Source: an uncultured Neglectibacter sp. (GTDB lineage Bacteria; Bacillota; Clostridia; Oscillospirales; Acutalibacteraceae). Taken from it: a stretch of DNA of 64,000 bases. Below are positions 52,733 through 61,436 of this stretch, piece by piece. The DNA lies in assembly GCA_946554335.1 (NCBI GenBank), contig CAMNSA010000012.1, positions 1 to 64,000 of the forward strand. Reading direction: 5' to 3'. The notes under the pieces are model-generated. The model made no database searches. It was not told the origin of the DNA and saw only the letters and a list, made by a program, of their open reading frames with translations. The position numbers were made by a program, and so were the translations under genes. How positions within the stretch are numbered: the stretch's first letter is position 1; every line of letters starts with the position of its first letter.

Positions 52733-53496
52733 AGTACGGCGGAAACGCCATGGTCAACGACGAGCTGAAGGACGCCGTGATGAGCGATATCGTGCTGATG
52801 CAGCTGGTGGGGATCAATGTGGTGCTGGTGCACGGGGGTGGTCCCGAGATCAACGCCATGCTGAACAAGATCGGAAAAGAGAGCAAATTCATCGGCGGTA
52901 TGCGCTATACAGACGAAGAGACGGTGGGCATTGTGCAGCAGGTCCTGGCCGGTAAGGTGAATAAGGACCTGGTGCAGCTTCTGGAAAACGCGGGCGGAAA
53001 GGCCGTGGGCCTGTGCGGCCTGGACGGCTCCATGCTCAAGGCGGATATGCTGGAGGAAGAGTTGGGCTTCGTAGGAGAGATCCGGGAGGTGAATACCAGC
53101 ATCATTCACAACGCCACGCAAAACGGCTACATCCCCGTGGTGGCTACGGTGGCCGCCGGGTATCACGGCGAGGTGTACAATATCAACGCCGATGTGGCCG
53201 CCGCCCGGATCGCGGCGGAGCTTTCCGCCATGAAGCTGATCCTGATGACGGACGTGCGCGGCCTTTTGCGGGATAAGGACGACGAGTCCACCATCATTCC
53301 TGTGGTCAATGTCAGCGATGTGAACCGCCTGAAAAAGGAGGGGATCATCAGCGGCGGCATGATCCCAAAGATCGACTGTTGCGTGGACGCGGTGCGCAGA
53401 GGCGTGGGCAGGACTCACATCATTGACGGCCGGATCCCTCACTCCATTCTGGTGGAGCTGTTTACCGACGAGGGCATCGGTACCATGTTCTATTGA
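52645..53496 (+). CDS. argB: N-acetylglutamate kinase
   Basis: ArgB phosphorylates N-acetylglutamate and is the usual arginine-feedback point. The amino-acid-kinase motif VVVKYGGNAMVNDELK, then LVHGGGPEINAMLNKIG and the C-terminal MIPKIDCCVDAV are clear. At 283 aa it is typical. ATG 52645 lies inside the upstream membrane frame; the N-terminus ASILVQALPYIKKYAGETVVVKYGG is the family one, so the start is well supported. The ribosome site (AAAGGGTAG) is 10-16 bases upstream and only fair. Confidence 0.95.
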   Translation: MEISNNERASILVQALPYIKKYAGETVVVKYGGNAMVNDELKDAVMSDIVLMQLVGINVVLVHGGGPEINAMLNKIGKESKFIGGMRYTDEETVGIVQQVLAGKVNKDLVQLLENAGGKAVGLCGLDGSMLKADMLEEELGFVGEIREVNTSIIHNATQNGYIPVVATVAAGYHGEVYNINADVAAARIAAELSAMKLILMTDVRGLLRDKDDESTIIPVVNVSDVNRLKKEGIISGGMIPKIDCCVDAVRRGVGRTHIIDGRIPHSILVELFTDEGIGTMFY

Positions 53497-53520
53497 GATT
53501 TGCGAAAGGGAGGAAACGGC

Positions 53521-54690
53521 ATGAATTTTCAGGAAATCAAGGAACAGGAAAACAAATACATCCTTCACACCTACGGCCGTGTGGACGCGGCCCTGGTCAA
53601 GGGAAAAAACGCCCGTGCCTGGGACAGTGAGGGAAAAGAATATATCGACTTCACCTCCGGTATCGGAGTCAACGCCCTGGGCTACTGCGACCCGGAATGG
53701 ACCGAGGCCGTCGCAGCTCAGGCAGGAAAGATCCAGCATATGTGCAACTACTACTACTGCCCGGAAAACACCGCTCTGGCAGAGGAACTGAGCAAAGCCT
53801 CCGGCATGGCGAAGTCCTTCTTCTGCAATTCCGGGGCAGAGGCCAATGAGTGCGCGATCAAAATCGCCCGGAAATACGGGGAGAAGCGGGGAGCTTACCA
53901 CATTATCACCCTGAAAAACTCCTTTCACGGTCGCACTCTCACCACTCTGGCCGCAACGGGACAGGACGGCTTCCATCAGGATTTTCTCCCGCTGACAGAG
54001 GGCTTCCTCTATGCGGACGGAGATGATCTTGACAGCGTGAAAGAGCTGATGGACAGCTCTGTGTGCGCGGTGCTGGTGGAGACGGTCCAGGGCGAGGGCG
54101 GCGTGGTTCCCATTGAGAAGGAATATCTGCAAAAGCTGAGAAAGCTTTGTGATGAGCGGGATGTGCTGCTGCTGGTGGACGAGGTGCAGACCGGAATCGG
54201 CCGGACCGGGAATTTCTTTAGCTTCCAGGGCTGTGAGGTGACGCCGGATGTGGTTACCGCCGCCAAGGGCGTGGCCGGAGGGCTGCCTATGGGCGTCTGT
54301 CTGGTCAGTGAAAGGCTTGGGGACATTTTAGGGCCGGGAATGCAGGGCTCCACCTTTGGAGGAAACCCCATTGCCTCGGCCGGGGCGCGGGTCGTGGTGC
54401 GCAGAGTCAGCGACCCGGCATTTTTAAAGAATGTCCGGGAAAAGGGAGCCTATTTGAAAGAGCGTTTGGAGGCCCTTCCCCAGGTAGAGTCCGTGCGGGG
54501 CAGAGGCATGATGCTGGGGGTAAAGCTCAAAAAGGGAGACGCTCATGAAGCGCTGGTTTCCTGCGCAAAGCAGGGGCTTTTGATCCTCACGGCAAAGGAG
54601 CTGGTGCGCTTCCTGCCGCCTCTCACCATCACGAAAGAGGAGATGGACGAAGGGCTTGCCATTTTCTCTCAGGTACTCAATACTCTGTAA
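53521..54690 (+). CDS. argD: Acetylornithine aminotransferase
   Basis: ArgD is a class III PLP transaminase converting N-acetylglutamate semialdehyde to acetylornithine. The signature includes GAEANECAIKIARKYG and LLLVDEVQTGIGRTGNFFSFQ. The PLP lysine is in TAAKGVAGGLPMG. The start at ATG 53521 follows AAGGGAGG; the frame from 53500 has no such site. At 389 aa it is of normal length. It is tightly placed between argB and argF. Confidence 0.96.
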   Translation: MNFQEIKEQENKYILHTYGRVDAALVKGKNARAWDSEGKEYIDFTSGIGVNALGYCDPEWTEAVAAQAGKIQHMCNYYYCPENTALAEELSKASGMAKSFFCNSGAEANECAIKIARKYGEKRGAYHIITLKNSFHGRTLTTLAATGQDGFHQDFLPLTEGFLYADGDDLDSVKELMDSSVCAVLVETVQGEGGVVPIEKEYLQKLRKLCDERDVLLLVDEVQTGIGRTGNFFSFQGCEVTPDVVTAAKGVAGGLPMGVCLVSERLGDILGPGMQGSTFGGNPIASAGARVVVRRVSDPAFLKNVREKGAYLKERLEALPQVESVRGRGMMLGVKLKKGDAHEALVSCAKQGLLILTAKELVRFLPPLTITKEEMDEGLAIFSQVLNTL

Positions 54691-54723
54691 GCTTGTCGCT
54701 TTAGCGGGAAAGGAATAGAAAAA

Positions 54724-55632
54724 ATGAAGCATTTACTGAAGCTTTTGGATCTCAGCGGTCAGGAGATCATTGAGATCTTAAACCTGGCAGATCAACTGAA
54801 ATATGAGACGAAGCACGGCATCGAGCATCCCCACTTGAAGGGGAAGTGCCTGGGGATGATCTTTGAGAAATCCTCTACCCGCACCAGAGTTTCCTTTGAG
54901 GTGGGCATCAATCAGCTGGGAGGCTATGCGGTGGTGCTCTCCTCCGATGGCTCTCAGATCGGAAGGGGAGAACCGGTGCAGGATACGGCCCGGGTGCTGT
55001 CAAGATATGTAGATGGCATCATGATCCGCACCTTTGAGCAGAGCGAGGTGGAGGCCCTGGCCCAGCATGGCTCTGTGCCGGTGATCAATGGCTTAACGGA
55101 CTTCTGCCATCCCTGTCAGGTTTTGGCTGACCTGATGACCATCCGGGAATATAAGGGCTCTTTGGAGGGGCTGAAGCTCTGCTTCATCGGAGACGGCAAC
55201 AATATGATGAATTCTCTGATCGTGGGAGCCCTGAAGGTGGGCATGACGGTTTCCGTGGCCTGCCCCGAGGGGTATCGTCCCCCTGCCGAGATCCTGGAAT
55301 TTGCCTCGACCTATGACTGCTTTGAGATCACGGATTCTCCCAAGCAGGCCGCGAAAAACGCCGATGTGGTCATCACCGATGTGTGGACCTCCATGGGCCA
55401 GGAGGAGGAGCGGAAAAAGCGGGAGGCCGCTTTTGCCGGATACTGCATCGACAGTGAGATCATGAAGCTTGCAAAGCCGGACGCCATGGTGCAGCACTGC
55501 CTGCCCGCCCACCGGGGAGAGGAGATCACCGAAGAGGTGTTCGAGCAAAACGCCAGGTATATCTTCGAGGAAGCGGAAAACCGCCTGCATGCCCAGAAGG
55601 CTGTGCTGGTCAAGACCATGGGCGGAGAATGA
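54724..55632 (+). CDS. argF: Ornithine carbamoyltransferase
   Basis: This enzyme makes citrulline from ornithine and carbamoyl phosphate. The carbamoyl phosphate motif SSTRTRVSFE and the ornithine-side motif MVQHCLPAHRGEE are present, with FCHPCQVLADL between. At 302 aa it is normal. It is the last biosynthetic gene of the operon; carA and carB are not in the window. The CxxC gene follows in a 4-base overlap if its ATG 55629 is used. Confidence 0.97.
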   Translation: MKHLLKLLDLSGQEIIEILNLADQLKYETKHGIEHPHLKGKCLGMIFEKSSTRTRVSFEVGINQLGGYAVVLSSDGSQIGRGEPVQDTARVLSRYVDGIMIRTFEQSEVEALAQHGSVPVINGLTDFCHPCQVLADLMTIREYKGSLEGLKLCFIGDGNNMMNSLIVGALKVGMTVSVACPEGYRPPAEILEFASTYDCFEITDSPKQAAKNADVVITDVWTSMGQEEERKKREAAFAGYCIDSEIMKLAKPDAMVQHCLPAHRGEEITEEVFEQNARYIFEEAENRLHAQKAVLVKTMGGE

Positions 55633-55646
55633 AACGGGGGAGAACA

Positions 55647-55895
55647 GTGATTCAGTTTTACGGTTCTCATATTTGCAGCGGCTGCCGGGAGGCGTTAACC
55701 CTGTTTCAGGAAAAGGGATTCTCCGATTATCAGTTGATCGAGATCACGGAAAATGTGGAAAACCTTCGGGCGTTTTTGAAGCTGAGAGATACGCTTCCGG
55801 AGCTTAGTGACGCGAGAAAAGAGGGCAGGATCGGCATCCCGTTGTTCCTTCTGGAGGATGGCAGCGTCAAGCTGGAGCCGGAAGAGGTGCTGTGA
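55647..55895 (+). CDS. Glutaredoxin/thioredoxin-like CxxC protein
   Basis: This is an 82-aa thioredoxin-fold protein beginning VIQFYGSHICSGCREALTLFQEKG, with a CSGC redox pair in the first loop. The cis-proline appears in RIGIPLFLLEDG. It resembles glutaredoxin-related proteins of Clostridia. I chose GTG 55647 because GGGGGAG ends five bases upstream; ATG 55629 overlaps the argF stop and would add six residues. It ends the arg operon before a strong terminator. Redox link to the pathway is unknown. Confidence 0.75.
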   Translation: MIQFYGSHICSGCREALTLFQEKGFSDYQLIEITENVENLRAFLKLRDTLPELSDARKEGRIGIPLFLLEDGSVKLEPEEVL

Positions 55896-55923
55896 AGCTA
55901 TTAGATTTTAGAGATCAGTTAAG

Positions 55924-55951
55924 AAAAGGGGCGCCTTCGGCGCCCCTTTTT
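55924..55951 (+). terminator. Terminator of the arg operon
   Basis: A 12-bp perfect stem, AAAAGGGGCGCC (55924-55935) and GGCGCCCCTTTT (55939-55950), has a TTC loop and ends in a T-run. Confidence 0.92.
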
Positions 55952-56101
55952 AGTTGTTAGATATTAGATATTAATTGTTAGACTTGGCTCCCCTTTGGTA
56001 GTTGTTAGATATTAGGTATTAGTTATTAGACAAGGTCAAGGGAAAGGGCACGCCCTTTCCCTTGACCTTCTCTAACCACTAACGACTAAAAACTAACAAC
56101 T
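55951..56101. repeat. TTAG-rich repeats with an 18-bp perfect palindrome
   Basis: A 31-base TTAG-rich unit at 55951-55981 recurs nearly unchanged at 55999-56029. A related unit in inverse orientation lies at 56072-56100. Between them is an 18-bp perfect inverted repeat, AAGGTCAAGGGAAAGGGC and its complement (56032-56069), with a 2-base loop. The pattern is like 20601-20686 and 61471-61501. This and the next element fill most of the 580-base gap after the arg operon. Confidence 0.75.
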
Positions 56102-56108
56102 GATTCTT

Positions 56109-56255
56109 GCCCTCTCAGACGCTTTGCGCCAGCGTCTCGCCTGCCGGCTCGGTTGCTGCATGCCAGTGGCATGCGTTCAGCAACGACCGGAGCGGCAGCG
56201 TAGAACAGCGCTGAACGGTCGCCACCGGCGACCAGCGCCCCAGAGGGAGAGCCAA
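56109..56255. repeat. Multi-hairpin element, possible MITE-like repeat
   Basis: The ends read gCCCTCTCAG and GAGGGAGAGCC, giving an imperfect terminal inverted repeat. Inside are AGACGCT/AGCGTCT (56117-56137), a nested stem GTTGCTG/CAGCAAC (56152-56184) with GCATGCC-agt-GGCATGC within, and GGTCGCC-acc-GGCGACC (56217-56233). The pattern resembles a palindromic repeat common between genes in gut Ruminococcaceae. I see no gene in it. Confidence 0.65.
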
Positions 56256-56319
56256 GGGGTGGTCTTTCTCTCTTGCCTCTTCTGCCGCGGAAAAAATAGC
56301 CTTATGCTGTTTGGATAAG

Positions 56320-56348
56320 AAAAAAGCGGGCAAAACCTGGTTTTGCCC
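56320..56348 (-). terminator. Minus-strand terminator upstream of helD
   Basis: On the minus strand GGGCAAAA-N5-TTTTGCCC (56348-56328) is followed by GCTTTTTT. It would stop antisense transcription arriving from helD; no minus-strand gene ends here. Confidence 0.6.
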
Positions 56349-56408
56349 ACATGTAATATATAACATACCATATCCCGGAAAAAAAGTCTAGTCTTTTTTT
56401 CGTTTCTT

Positions 56409-56417
56409 TGCTATACT
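56409..56417 (+). promoter_or_regulatory. Extended -10 promoter for helD
   Basis: TGcTATACT (56409-56417) is an extended -10 element, about 60 bases before the helD start. The -35 region (TAGTCT) is weak. Confidence 0.5.
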
Positions 56418-56475
56418 CTAAAAGTCTCAAAAAACCTCTCAGACCTGTAAACTTTTCAAAAAAGGAGGAATGGTC

Positions 56476-58560
56476 ATGAAAGAAAAGGAAACGCCCTTAA
56501 AACAGACGGAGGAGGAGCTTGTTTTTTCACAGGAATCGGCCCACCTGGAGGAGATCCGGCAAATGATCGCACTGGAGCTCACGGAGGCGGAGCGGGCCGT
56601 AGAGCAGATGGATGCGGAGTACCGGGAGGCCCAGCTCTATATGGCGGAGCATCACGGGGAGGGCGACGCCAAGGAGATGTTTCAAAGTGAGATGGCTTTA
56701 AGGCAGATAGACTCTCTGGGCAGCTCGGCGGTAGTGTTTCGGGATAAGCTCAAAAAGACCCAGAGCTCTCCCTATTTTGCCCGGATAGATTTTCGCCCTC
56801 AGGGAGAGAAGGAGGCTTCTCCTTACTATATCGGCCTCTACGCGTTCCATCATCAAAAACAGCTGATGATCATTGACTGGCGCGCTCCTGTCGCCAGTAT
56901 GTTTTATGACTTTGAGCTGGGGCACGCCTTTTACGACGCGCCGAAGGCTCATGTAGAAGGAGAACTGGTGCTCAAGCGTCAGTTCAAGATCACGGACGGA
57001 AAGCTGGAATATGCCTTTGACAGCTCTCAGAATATTCAGGATGATATTTTGCAGAAGGAGCTTGCCCACACCTCGGATGAGAAGATGAAATCCATCATCT
57101 CCACCATACAGAAGGAACAGAATCAGATCATCCGCAACGAGAAGGCTCACACCATGATCATTCAGGGGGTGGCAGGCTCCGGAAAAACCAGTATCGCCCT
57201 GCACAGAGTGGCCTTTCTGCTCTATCGGTTCCGCAATACCATCAAGGCCCAGAATGTGACCATCATCTCTCCCAACAAGGTGTTCGGAGACTATATCTCC
57301 GGAGTGCTGCCAGAGCTGGGTGAGGAACCCATCTTTGAGGCCAGCTTAGAGGATCTCGCCCTGGTGCAATTAGAGGAGGGCGTGGATTTCATCGGGGAGC
57401 GGGACACTCTGGAAACGCCGGATAAAGCCTATCAGGAGCGGGCGAGATACAAGGCTACCGGAGAGTTTGCCCAGCGGCTGATGGAATTTGCCGGGGAGAT
57501 CGCCCAGGTGGCCTTTGAGGCCCAGGACTTTCTGTTTGAGTCCTTCTGTGTTCCGGCGGACTGGATCCAAAGCCGGGTGGAGATCTATCAGAACCGGCCG
57601 CTTCTCAAGCGCTTAGAGGAGGTGGCGGACGATATACACAGCCGTTTGGAAAACGAATTTCTTCGGGAAGAAAAGCCGCCGCACCGCAACCGGATCCTGC
57701 AAAGCCTGAAAAAGATGCTGCGGTTCAAAACCACTCTTTCCCTTTACCGGGAGTTTTTTCGGCGAGAGGGAAAAAAGAACTTCTATGTGCCGGTGCAGAA
57801 GGGCGTTGTGGAATGGGAGGATGTATATCCCTACCTCTATCTGCAATCCGCCTTTTCCGGATTGCAGGAAAGCAGGCTCATCAAACACCTGGTCATCGAT
57901 GAGATGCAGGACTACACCCCCATTCAGTACGCGGTGCTCAACCGGCTGTTTCAGTGTCCCAAAACCATCTTGGGAGATTTCGGCCAGTCCATCGACCCCA
58001 ACAGCCTTACAACTCTTTCTTCTCTCTCCTCTATTTACCCCGAGGCACAGCTGGTCCGGCTGGAAAAAAGCTACCGTTCTACCTATGAGATCATCCACTT
58101 CGCCAAAGGCATCGTTTCCCAGCAGGACTTTCAGGCGGTAGAGCGTCACGGAGAAAAGCCCCATCTCTTCACCTTTGAGAAAGAGGAGGGGGAAGTTTCC
58201 TTCCTTGCTGATAAAATCAGGGAGTTCTATGAAGGGGAGTACAACGCCCTGGGGATCGTGACAAAGACCAATCGGCAGGCAAAGGAGCTTTTTGAAAAGC
58301 TCAAGGACCAGTGCCCTAAGCTCCATTTGATCTCGCCGGAGAGCCAGTCCTTTCAAAACGGCGCGGTGATCCTCTCGGTGCAGATGGCCAAGGGCCTGGA
58401 ATTTGATGAGGTCGTAGTGCCTTTTTCTGAAAAGGGAAACTACTTTACAGATTTTGACAGAAATCTTCTTTATGTAGCCTGTACCAGGGCCATGCACAAG
58501 CTCTCGTTGAGTTGCACGGGAGAGCCCTCTTCTCTCCTGCCCAAAGGGGAAGAGCCGTGA
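56476..58560 (+). CDS. helD: HelD-like RNA polymerase-recycling helicase
   Basis: This 694-aa superfamily 1 helicase-like protein has an N-terminal antiparallel coiled coil (HLEEIRQMIALELTEAERAVEQMDAEYREAQ), the part that enters the RNA polymerase secondary channel in known HelD. Walker A, IIQGVAGSGKTSIALHRVAFLLYRFR, is near residue 230. IDEMQDYTPIQYAVLNRLF is motif II, and VQMAKGLEFDEVV and LLYVACTRAMHKL are later motifs. HelD frees stalled RNA polymerase. ATG 56476 is seven bases after AGGAGG; ATG 56470 is too close. A long stem terminator follows. Confidence 0.9.
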   Translation: MKEKETPLKQTEEELVFSQESAHLEEIRQMIALELTEAERAVEQMDAEYREAQLYMAEHHGEGDAKEMFQSEMALRQIDSLGSSAVVFRDKLKKTQSSPYFARIDFRPQGEKEASPYYIGLYAFHHQKQLMIIDWRAPVASMFYDFELGHAFYDAPKAHVEGELVLKRQFKITDGKLEYAFDSSQNIQDDILQKELAHTSDEKMKSIISTIQKEQNQIIRNEKAHTMIIQGVAGSGKTSIALHRVAFLLYRFRNTIKAQNVTIISPNKVFGDYISGVLPELGEEPIFEASLEDLALVQLEEGVDFIGERDTLETPDKAYQERARYKATGEFAQRLMEFAGEIAQVAFEAQDFLFESFCVPADWIQSRVEIYQNRPLLKRLEEVADDIHSRLENEFLREEKPPHRNRILQSLKKMLRFKTTLSLYREFFRREGKKNFYVPVQKGVVEWEDVYPYLYLQSAFSGLQESRLIKHLVIDEMQDYTPIQYAVLNRLFQCPKTILGDFGQSIDPNSLTTLSSLSSIYPEAQLVRLEKSYRSTYEIIHFAKGIVSQQDFQAVERHGEKPHLFTFEKEEGEVSFLADKIREFYEGEYNALGIVTKTNRQAKELFEKLKDQCPKLHLISPESQSFQNGAVILSVQMAKGLEFDEVVVPFSEKGNYFTDFDRNLLYVACTRAMHKLSLSCTGEPSSLLPKGEEP

Positions 58561-58579
58561 TCTTTCAAAGCATGAGAAA

Positions 58580-58620
58580 GGCGCCCCGCGGGGAATTCCC
58601 CGCGGGACGCCTGCTTTTTT
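58580..58620 (+). terminator. Terminator after helD
   Basis: A long stem, GGCGCCCCGCGGGG (from 58580) and CCCCGCGGGACGCC (to 58611), has an AATT loop and one bulge, and is followed by TGCTTTTTT. Confidence 0.92.
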
Positions 58621-58628
58621 GATTGGGG

Positions 58629-59402
58629 TTAGATCCTGCGCTTTTTTCCGGCGTAGGGATCGGTGCGGGGGATCCAGTTTAAGAAGCGCTCCACCTCCAG
58701 GTTCCAGAAGCGCCACTCGTGGTCGTAATCCTCCTCGTCCCAGGTGACGTCAGCGCCCAGACGCTTTAATTCCTCCCGAAATTCCACATTGGACTGATAC
58801 AGTCCATCCCTTGTGCCGCAGGCGAGATAGGCTTTGGGGAAGGTCTTTCCTTCCCCGGCCGCCTTCTTCGCGGCCTGATAGGGGTCGAAGCGGGGATCGA
58901 TGCCGCCGTCTTCAGCGGCCCGGGGCCGGATCCCGGCGGAAAAGGCGCCGAAAGCGCAGAAGCGCTCCGGAAAATTCAAGGCGTGGACAAGAGTGCCATA
59001 GCCGCCCATGGAAAGCCCGGCGATATAGGTGTCCTCCGGGCGCTCAGAGATGGGGAACATGGCCTTGATGAACTCCGGCAGCTCCACCGAGATGAAGTCA
59101 AAGAAGTTGTCCCCGGAGGGGTGGTTGATATAGGCTTTGTTTTCCGCGGAGAACATCACAACGGCGATCTGATGCTCTTCGGCGAAGAACTCAATGTTGG
59201 TGTAGCTGGTCCAGGTGGCGTGGTCGTTGCCGTGGCCGTGGAGAAGGTAGAGCACGGGATATTTGTGCTCCGGCTTGTGGTTGGGCTTCTTTCCGTTTGC
59301 GTAGTCCGTGATGGCTTGATAGCACAGGGTAGGGACCACTACGGTGAGGTCCACCGAGTGGCGCAGAACATAGGAAATCATGTTACATTCAAAGCGTGCC
59401 AT
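58629..59402 (-). CDS. Esterase, alpha/beta-hydrolase (esterase D/feruloyl-esterase like)
   Basis: This 257-aa hydrolase has the oxyanion strand YLLHGHGND, the nucleophile elbow GLSMGG (Ser131), an acid in GTRDG (Asp199) and His228 in DYDHEW, so the triad is complete. Relatives (COG0627) cleave S-formylglutathione, acetyl or feruloyl esters. There is no signal peptide, so it is cytoplasmic. ATG 59402 has AAAGGAG upstream; the frame from 59429 is longer but unsupported. It has its own promoter (59450-59477) and converges on helD. Confidence 0.87.
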   Translation of the reverse strand: MARFECNMISYVLRHSVDLTVVVPTLCYQAITDYANGKKPNHKPEHKYPVLYLLHGHGNDHATWTSYTNIEFFAEEHQIAVVMFSAENKAYINHPSGDNFFDFISVELPEFIKAMFPISERPEDTYIAGLSMGGYGTLVHALNFPERFCAFGAFSAGIRPRAAEDGGIDPRFDPYQAAKKAAGEGKTFPKAYLACGTRDGLYQSNVEFREELKRLGADVTWDEEDYDHEWRFWNLEVERFLNWIPRTDPYAGKKRRI

Positions 59403-59449
59403 AAAACTATCTCCTTTCCAAAAAAACAAATTATGAGAAATTTACATTT

Positions 59450-59477
59450 ATTTTAGCATTGGGATGGGGAATGTCAA
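59450..59477 (-). promoter_or_regulatory. Promoter for esterase gene
   Basis: On the minus strand TTGACA (59477-59472), a 16-base spacer and TAAAAT (59455-59450), with TGc directly before the -10. Divergent from the promoter at 59583. Confidence 0.75.
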
Positions 59478-59582
59478 TGTGCGGGAAGGAAAAAAGTTGG
59501 AGAGAAGAACGGAACGCGTTCTTCCTCCGGCTTGTTTTCCGGGGAAAAGCGGCAAAATTTTGCAGAAAGTCCCCGGAAACTC

Positions 59583-59611
59583 TTGCAAGGGGAGGAATTT
59601 GAAAGTATAAT
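59583..59611 (+). promoter_or_regulatory. Promoter of scaffold/GGGtGRT operon
   Basis: TTGCAA (59583-59588), a 17-base spacer and TATAAT (59606-59611), 68 bases before the first start codon. Confidence 0.85.
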
Positions 59612-59679
59612 AAAAAAAGCAACTGCGTTTTGGGCGGAGATCAGCTCAAAAACACTAAAAACCCGAAAGGAGTACCGAT

Positions 59680-60372
59680 ATGAACTATTCCCATGAAGTG
59701 GAAAATATGTGCGTGGTGAAGAAGGGTCCCCACCACGGTCCCGCGCCGATTCCCGAGGAGGGCAAGTGGGTCAAATCCTATGAGATCAAGGATATCTCCG
59801 GCCTGTCTCACGGCATTGGCTGGTGCGCGCCTCAGCAGGGCGCCTGCAAGCTGACGCTCAATGTGAAGGACGGTATCGTACAGGAGGCCCTGGTAGAGAC
59901 CCTGGGCTGCTCCGGCATGACTCATTCCGCCGCCATGGCCGCGGAGATCCTCCCCGGCAAGACCCTTTTGGAATGTCTCAATACCGACCTGGTCTGCGAC
60001 GCCATCAATGTGGCTATGAGGGAGATCTTCAAGCAGTTGGCCTACGGCCGCAGCCAGACGGCGTTCTCCGAGGACGGCCTGCCCATTGGGGCCGGACTGG
60101 AAGACCTGGGCAAGGGCCTGCGCTCTCAGATCGGCACCATGTTCTCCACCGGCGCCAAGGGTGTGCGCTACATGGAGATGGCCGAGGGCTATGTCCTCAA
60201 GATGGCGCTGGACGAGAACAATGAGGTCATTGGCTATCAGTTTGTGAAGCTTGGAAAGATGCTGGAGGATATCCGCCACGGCGTGTCCCCCGATGAGGCC
60301 TACAAGAACAATATCGGGCAGTATGGCCGTTTTGACGGCGCTGCCAAGTACATCGATCCCAGAGAAGAATAA
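59680..60372 (+). CDS. NifU-like iron-sulfur cluster scaffold homologue
   Basis: This is a 230-aa protein related to the NifU/IscU N-terminal scaffold. It has VETLGCSGMTHSAAMAAEILPGKTLLECL, close to the NifU pattern GCxxxxAS, with Cys77. Cys49 in IGWCAPQQGACK and Cys106 in TDLVCDAIN could complete a three-cysteine site. The second half (GAKGVRYMEMAEGYVLKMALD) is not part of ordinary scaffolds. It is always paired in Clostridia with the GGGtGRT gene, which lies 38 bases downstream. The cysteines are seen; cluster binding is inferred. It starts at ATG 59680 after AAAGGAG. Confidence 0.85.
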   Translation: MNYSHEVENMCVVKKGPHHGPAPIPEEGKWVKSYEIKDISGLSHGIGWCAPQQGACKLTLNVKDGIVQEALVETLGCSGMTHSAAMAAEILPGKTLLECLNTDLVCDAINVAMREIFKQLAYGRSQTAFSEDGLPIGAGLEDLGKGLRSQIGTMFSTGAKGVRYMEMAEGYVLKMALDENNEVIGYQFVKLGKMLEDIRHGVSPDEAYKNNIGQYGRFDGAAKYIDPREE

Positions 60373-60409
60373 GAGAAGACCCCATAACCTAACTTAGGAG
60401 GACAACAAA

Positions 60410-61417
60410 ATGGCTAATGACGTCATGTTTGAGGGCAAGGAAAGAAGAATGCCCAAGATCGAAAAGTGCCTTGCCGAGTATGGCCTGGGCAGCTTGGAGG
60501 AAGCGAGAGAGCTCTGCAACAGCAAGGGCTTTGACCCCTATGATATCGTAAAGGGCGTACAGCCCATCGCATTTGAAAACGCCGGATGGGCTTACACCCT
60601 GGGCTGTGCGGTGGCCATCAAAAAGGGCGTGAAGACCGCCGCCGACGCCGCCGAGGCCATCGGAATCGGTCTGGAGGCCTTCTGTATTCCCGGCTCTGTG
60701 GCAGAGCAGAGAAACGTGGGCCTGGGCCACGGCAATCTGGGCGCCATGCTGCTGCGGGACGAGACCAAGTGCTTTGCCTTCCTGGCAGGCCACGAATCCT
60801 TTGCCGCCGCCGAGGGCGCCATCGGTATCGCGAAGACCGCCAACCGTGCCCGCAAGGAGCCCCTGCGCATTATCCTCAATGGCCTGGGCAAGGACGCCGC
60901 TTACATCATCTCCCGCATCAACGGCTTTACCTATGTGAAGACGGACTATGATTTCTATACCGGCGAGCTGAAGATCGAAGAGACCCGCCCCTTCTCCGAC
61001 GGCGAGAGAGCCGCTGTAAAGTGCTATGGCGCCAACGATGTTCTGGAAGGCGTGGCGATCATGAAGCACGAGGGCGTGGATGTATCCATCACCGGCAACT
61101 CTACCAACCCCACCCGTTTCCAGCATCTGGTAGCGGGCACCTATAAGAAATGGGCTTTGGAGAACGGCAAAAAGTACTTCTCCGTGGCTTCCGGCGGCGG
61201 AACAGGACGCACCCTGCATCCTGACAATATGGCTGCCGGCCCCGCTTCCTACGGCTTGACCGACTCCATGGGCCGCATGCATGGCGACGCTCAGTTCGCC
61301 GGCTCCTCCTCTGTTCCCGCCCATGTGGAAATGATGGGCCTGATCGGAATGGGCAACAATCCCATGGTAGGCGCGACGGTAGCCTGCGCCGTGGCTGTTT
61401 ATGAGGGAACAAAGTAA
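60410..61417 (+). CDS. GGGtGRT protein, conserved unknown
   Basis: This is a 335-aa protein carrying the name-giving motif GGGTGRT at residues 262-268, within FSVASGGGTGRTLHPDNMAAG. The rest is globular and soluble, with Gly-rich loops (GLGHGNLGAMLL, FAGSSSVPAHVEMMGLIGMGNNPMVGATVA) suggesting phosphate or cofactor binding. Cysteines are scattered (20, 36, 66, 92, 121, 205, 326). No enzyme function is known for the family. It is co-transcribed with the NifU-like gene, and the strong ribosome site TTAGGAGG and strong promoter suggest high expression. A terminator follows. Confidence 0.88.
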   Translation: MANDVMFEGKERRMPKIEKCLAEYGLGSLEEARELCNSKGFDPYDIVKGVQPIAFENAGWAYTLGCAVAIKKGVKTAADAAEAIGIGLEAFCIPGSVAEQRNVGLGHGNLGAMLLRDETKCFAFLAGHESFAAAEGAIGIAKTANRARKEPLRIILNGLGKDAAYIISRINGFTYVKTDYDFYTGELKIEETRPFSDGERAAVKCYGANDVLEGVAIMKHEGVDVSITGNSTNPTRFQHLVAGTYKKWALENGKKYFSVASGGGTGRTLHPDNMAAGPASYGLTDSMGRMHGDAQFAGSSSVPAHVEMMGLIGMGNNPMVGATVACAVAVYEGTK

Positions 61418-61436
61418 TTTTCTGTGTAAAAGCAAG

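Noticed and set aside
52585..54132. 515-aa minus-strand frame across argB and argD
   Set aside because: A His/Val-rich shadow frame opposite two well-identified genes; long only because of the region's base composition.
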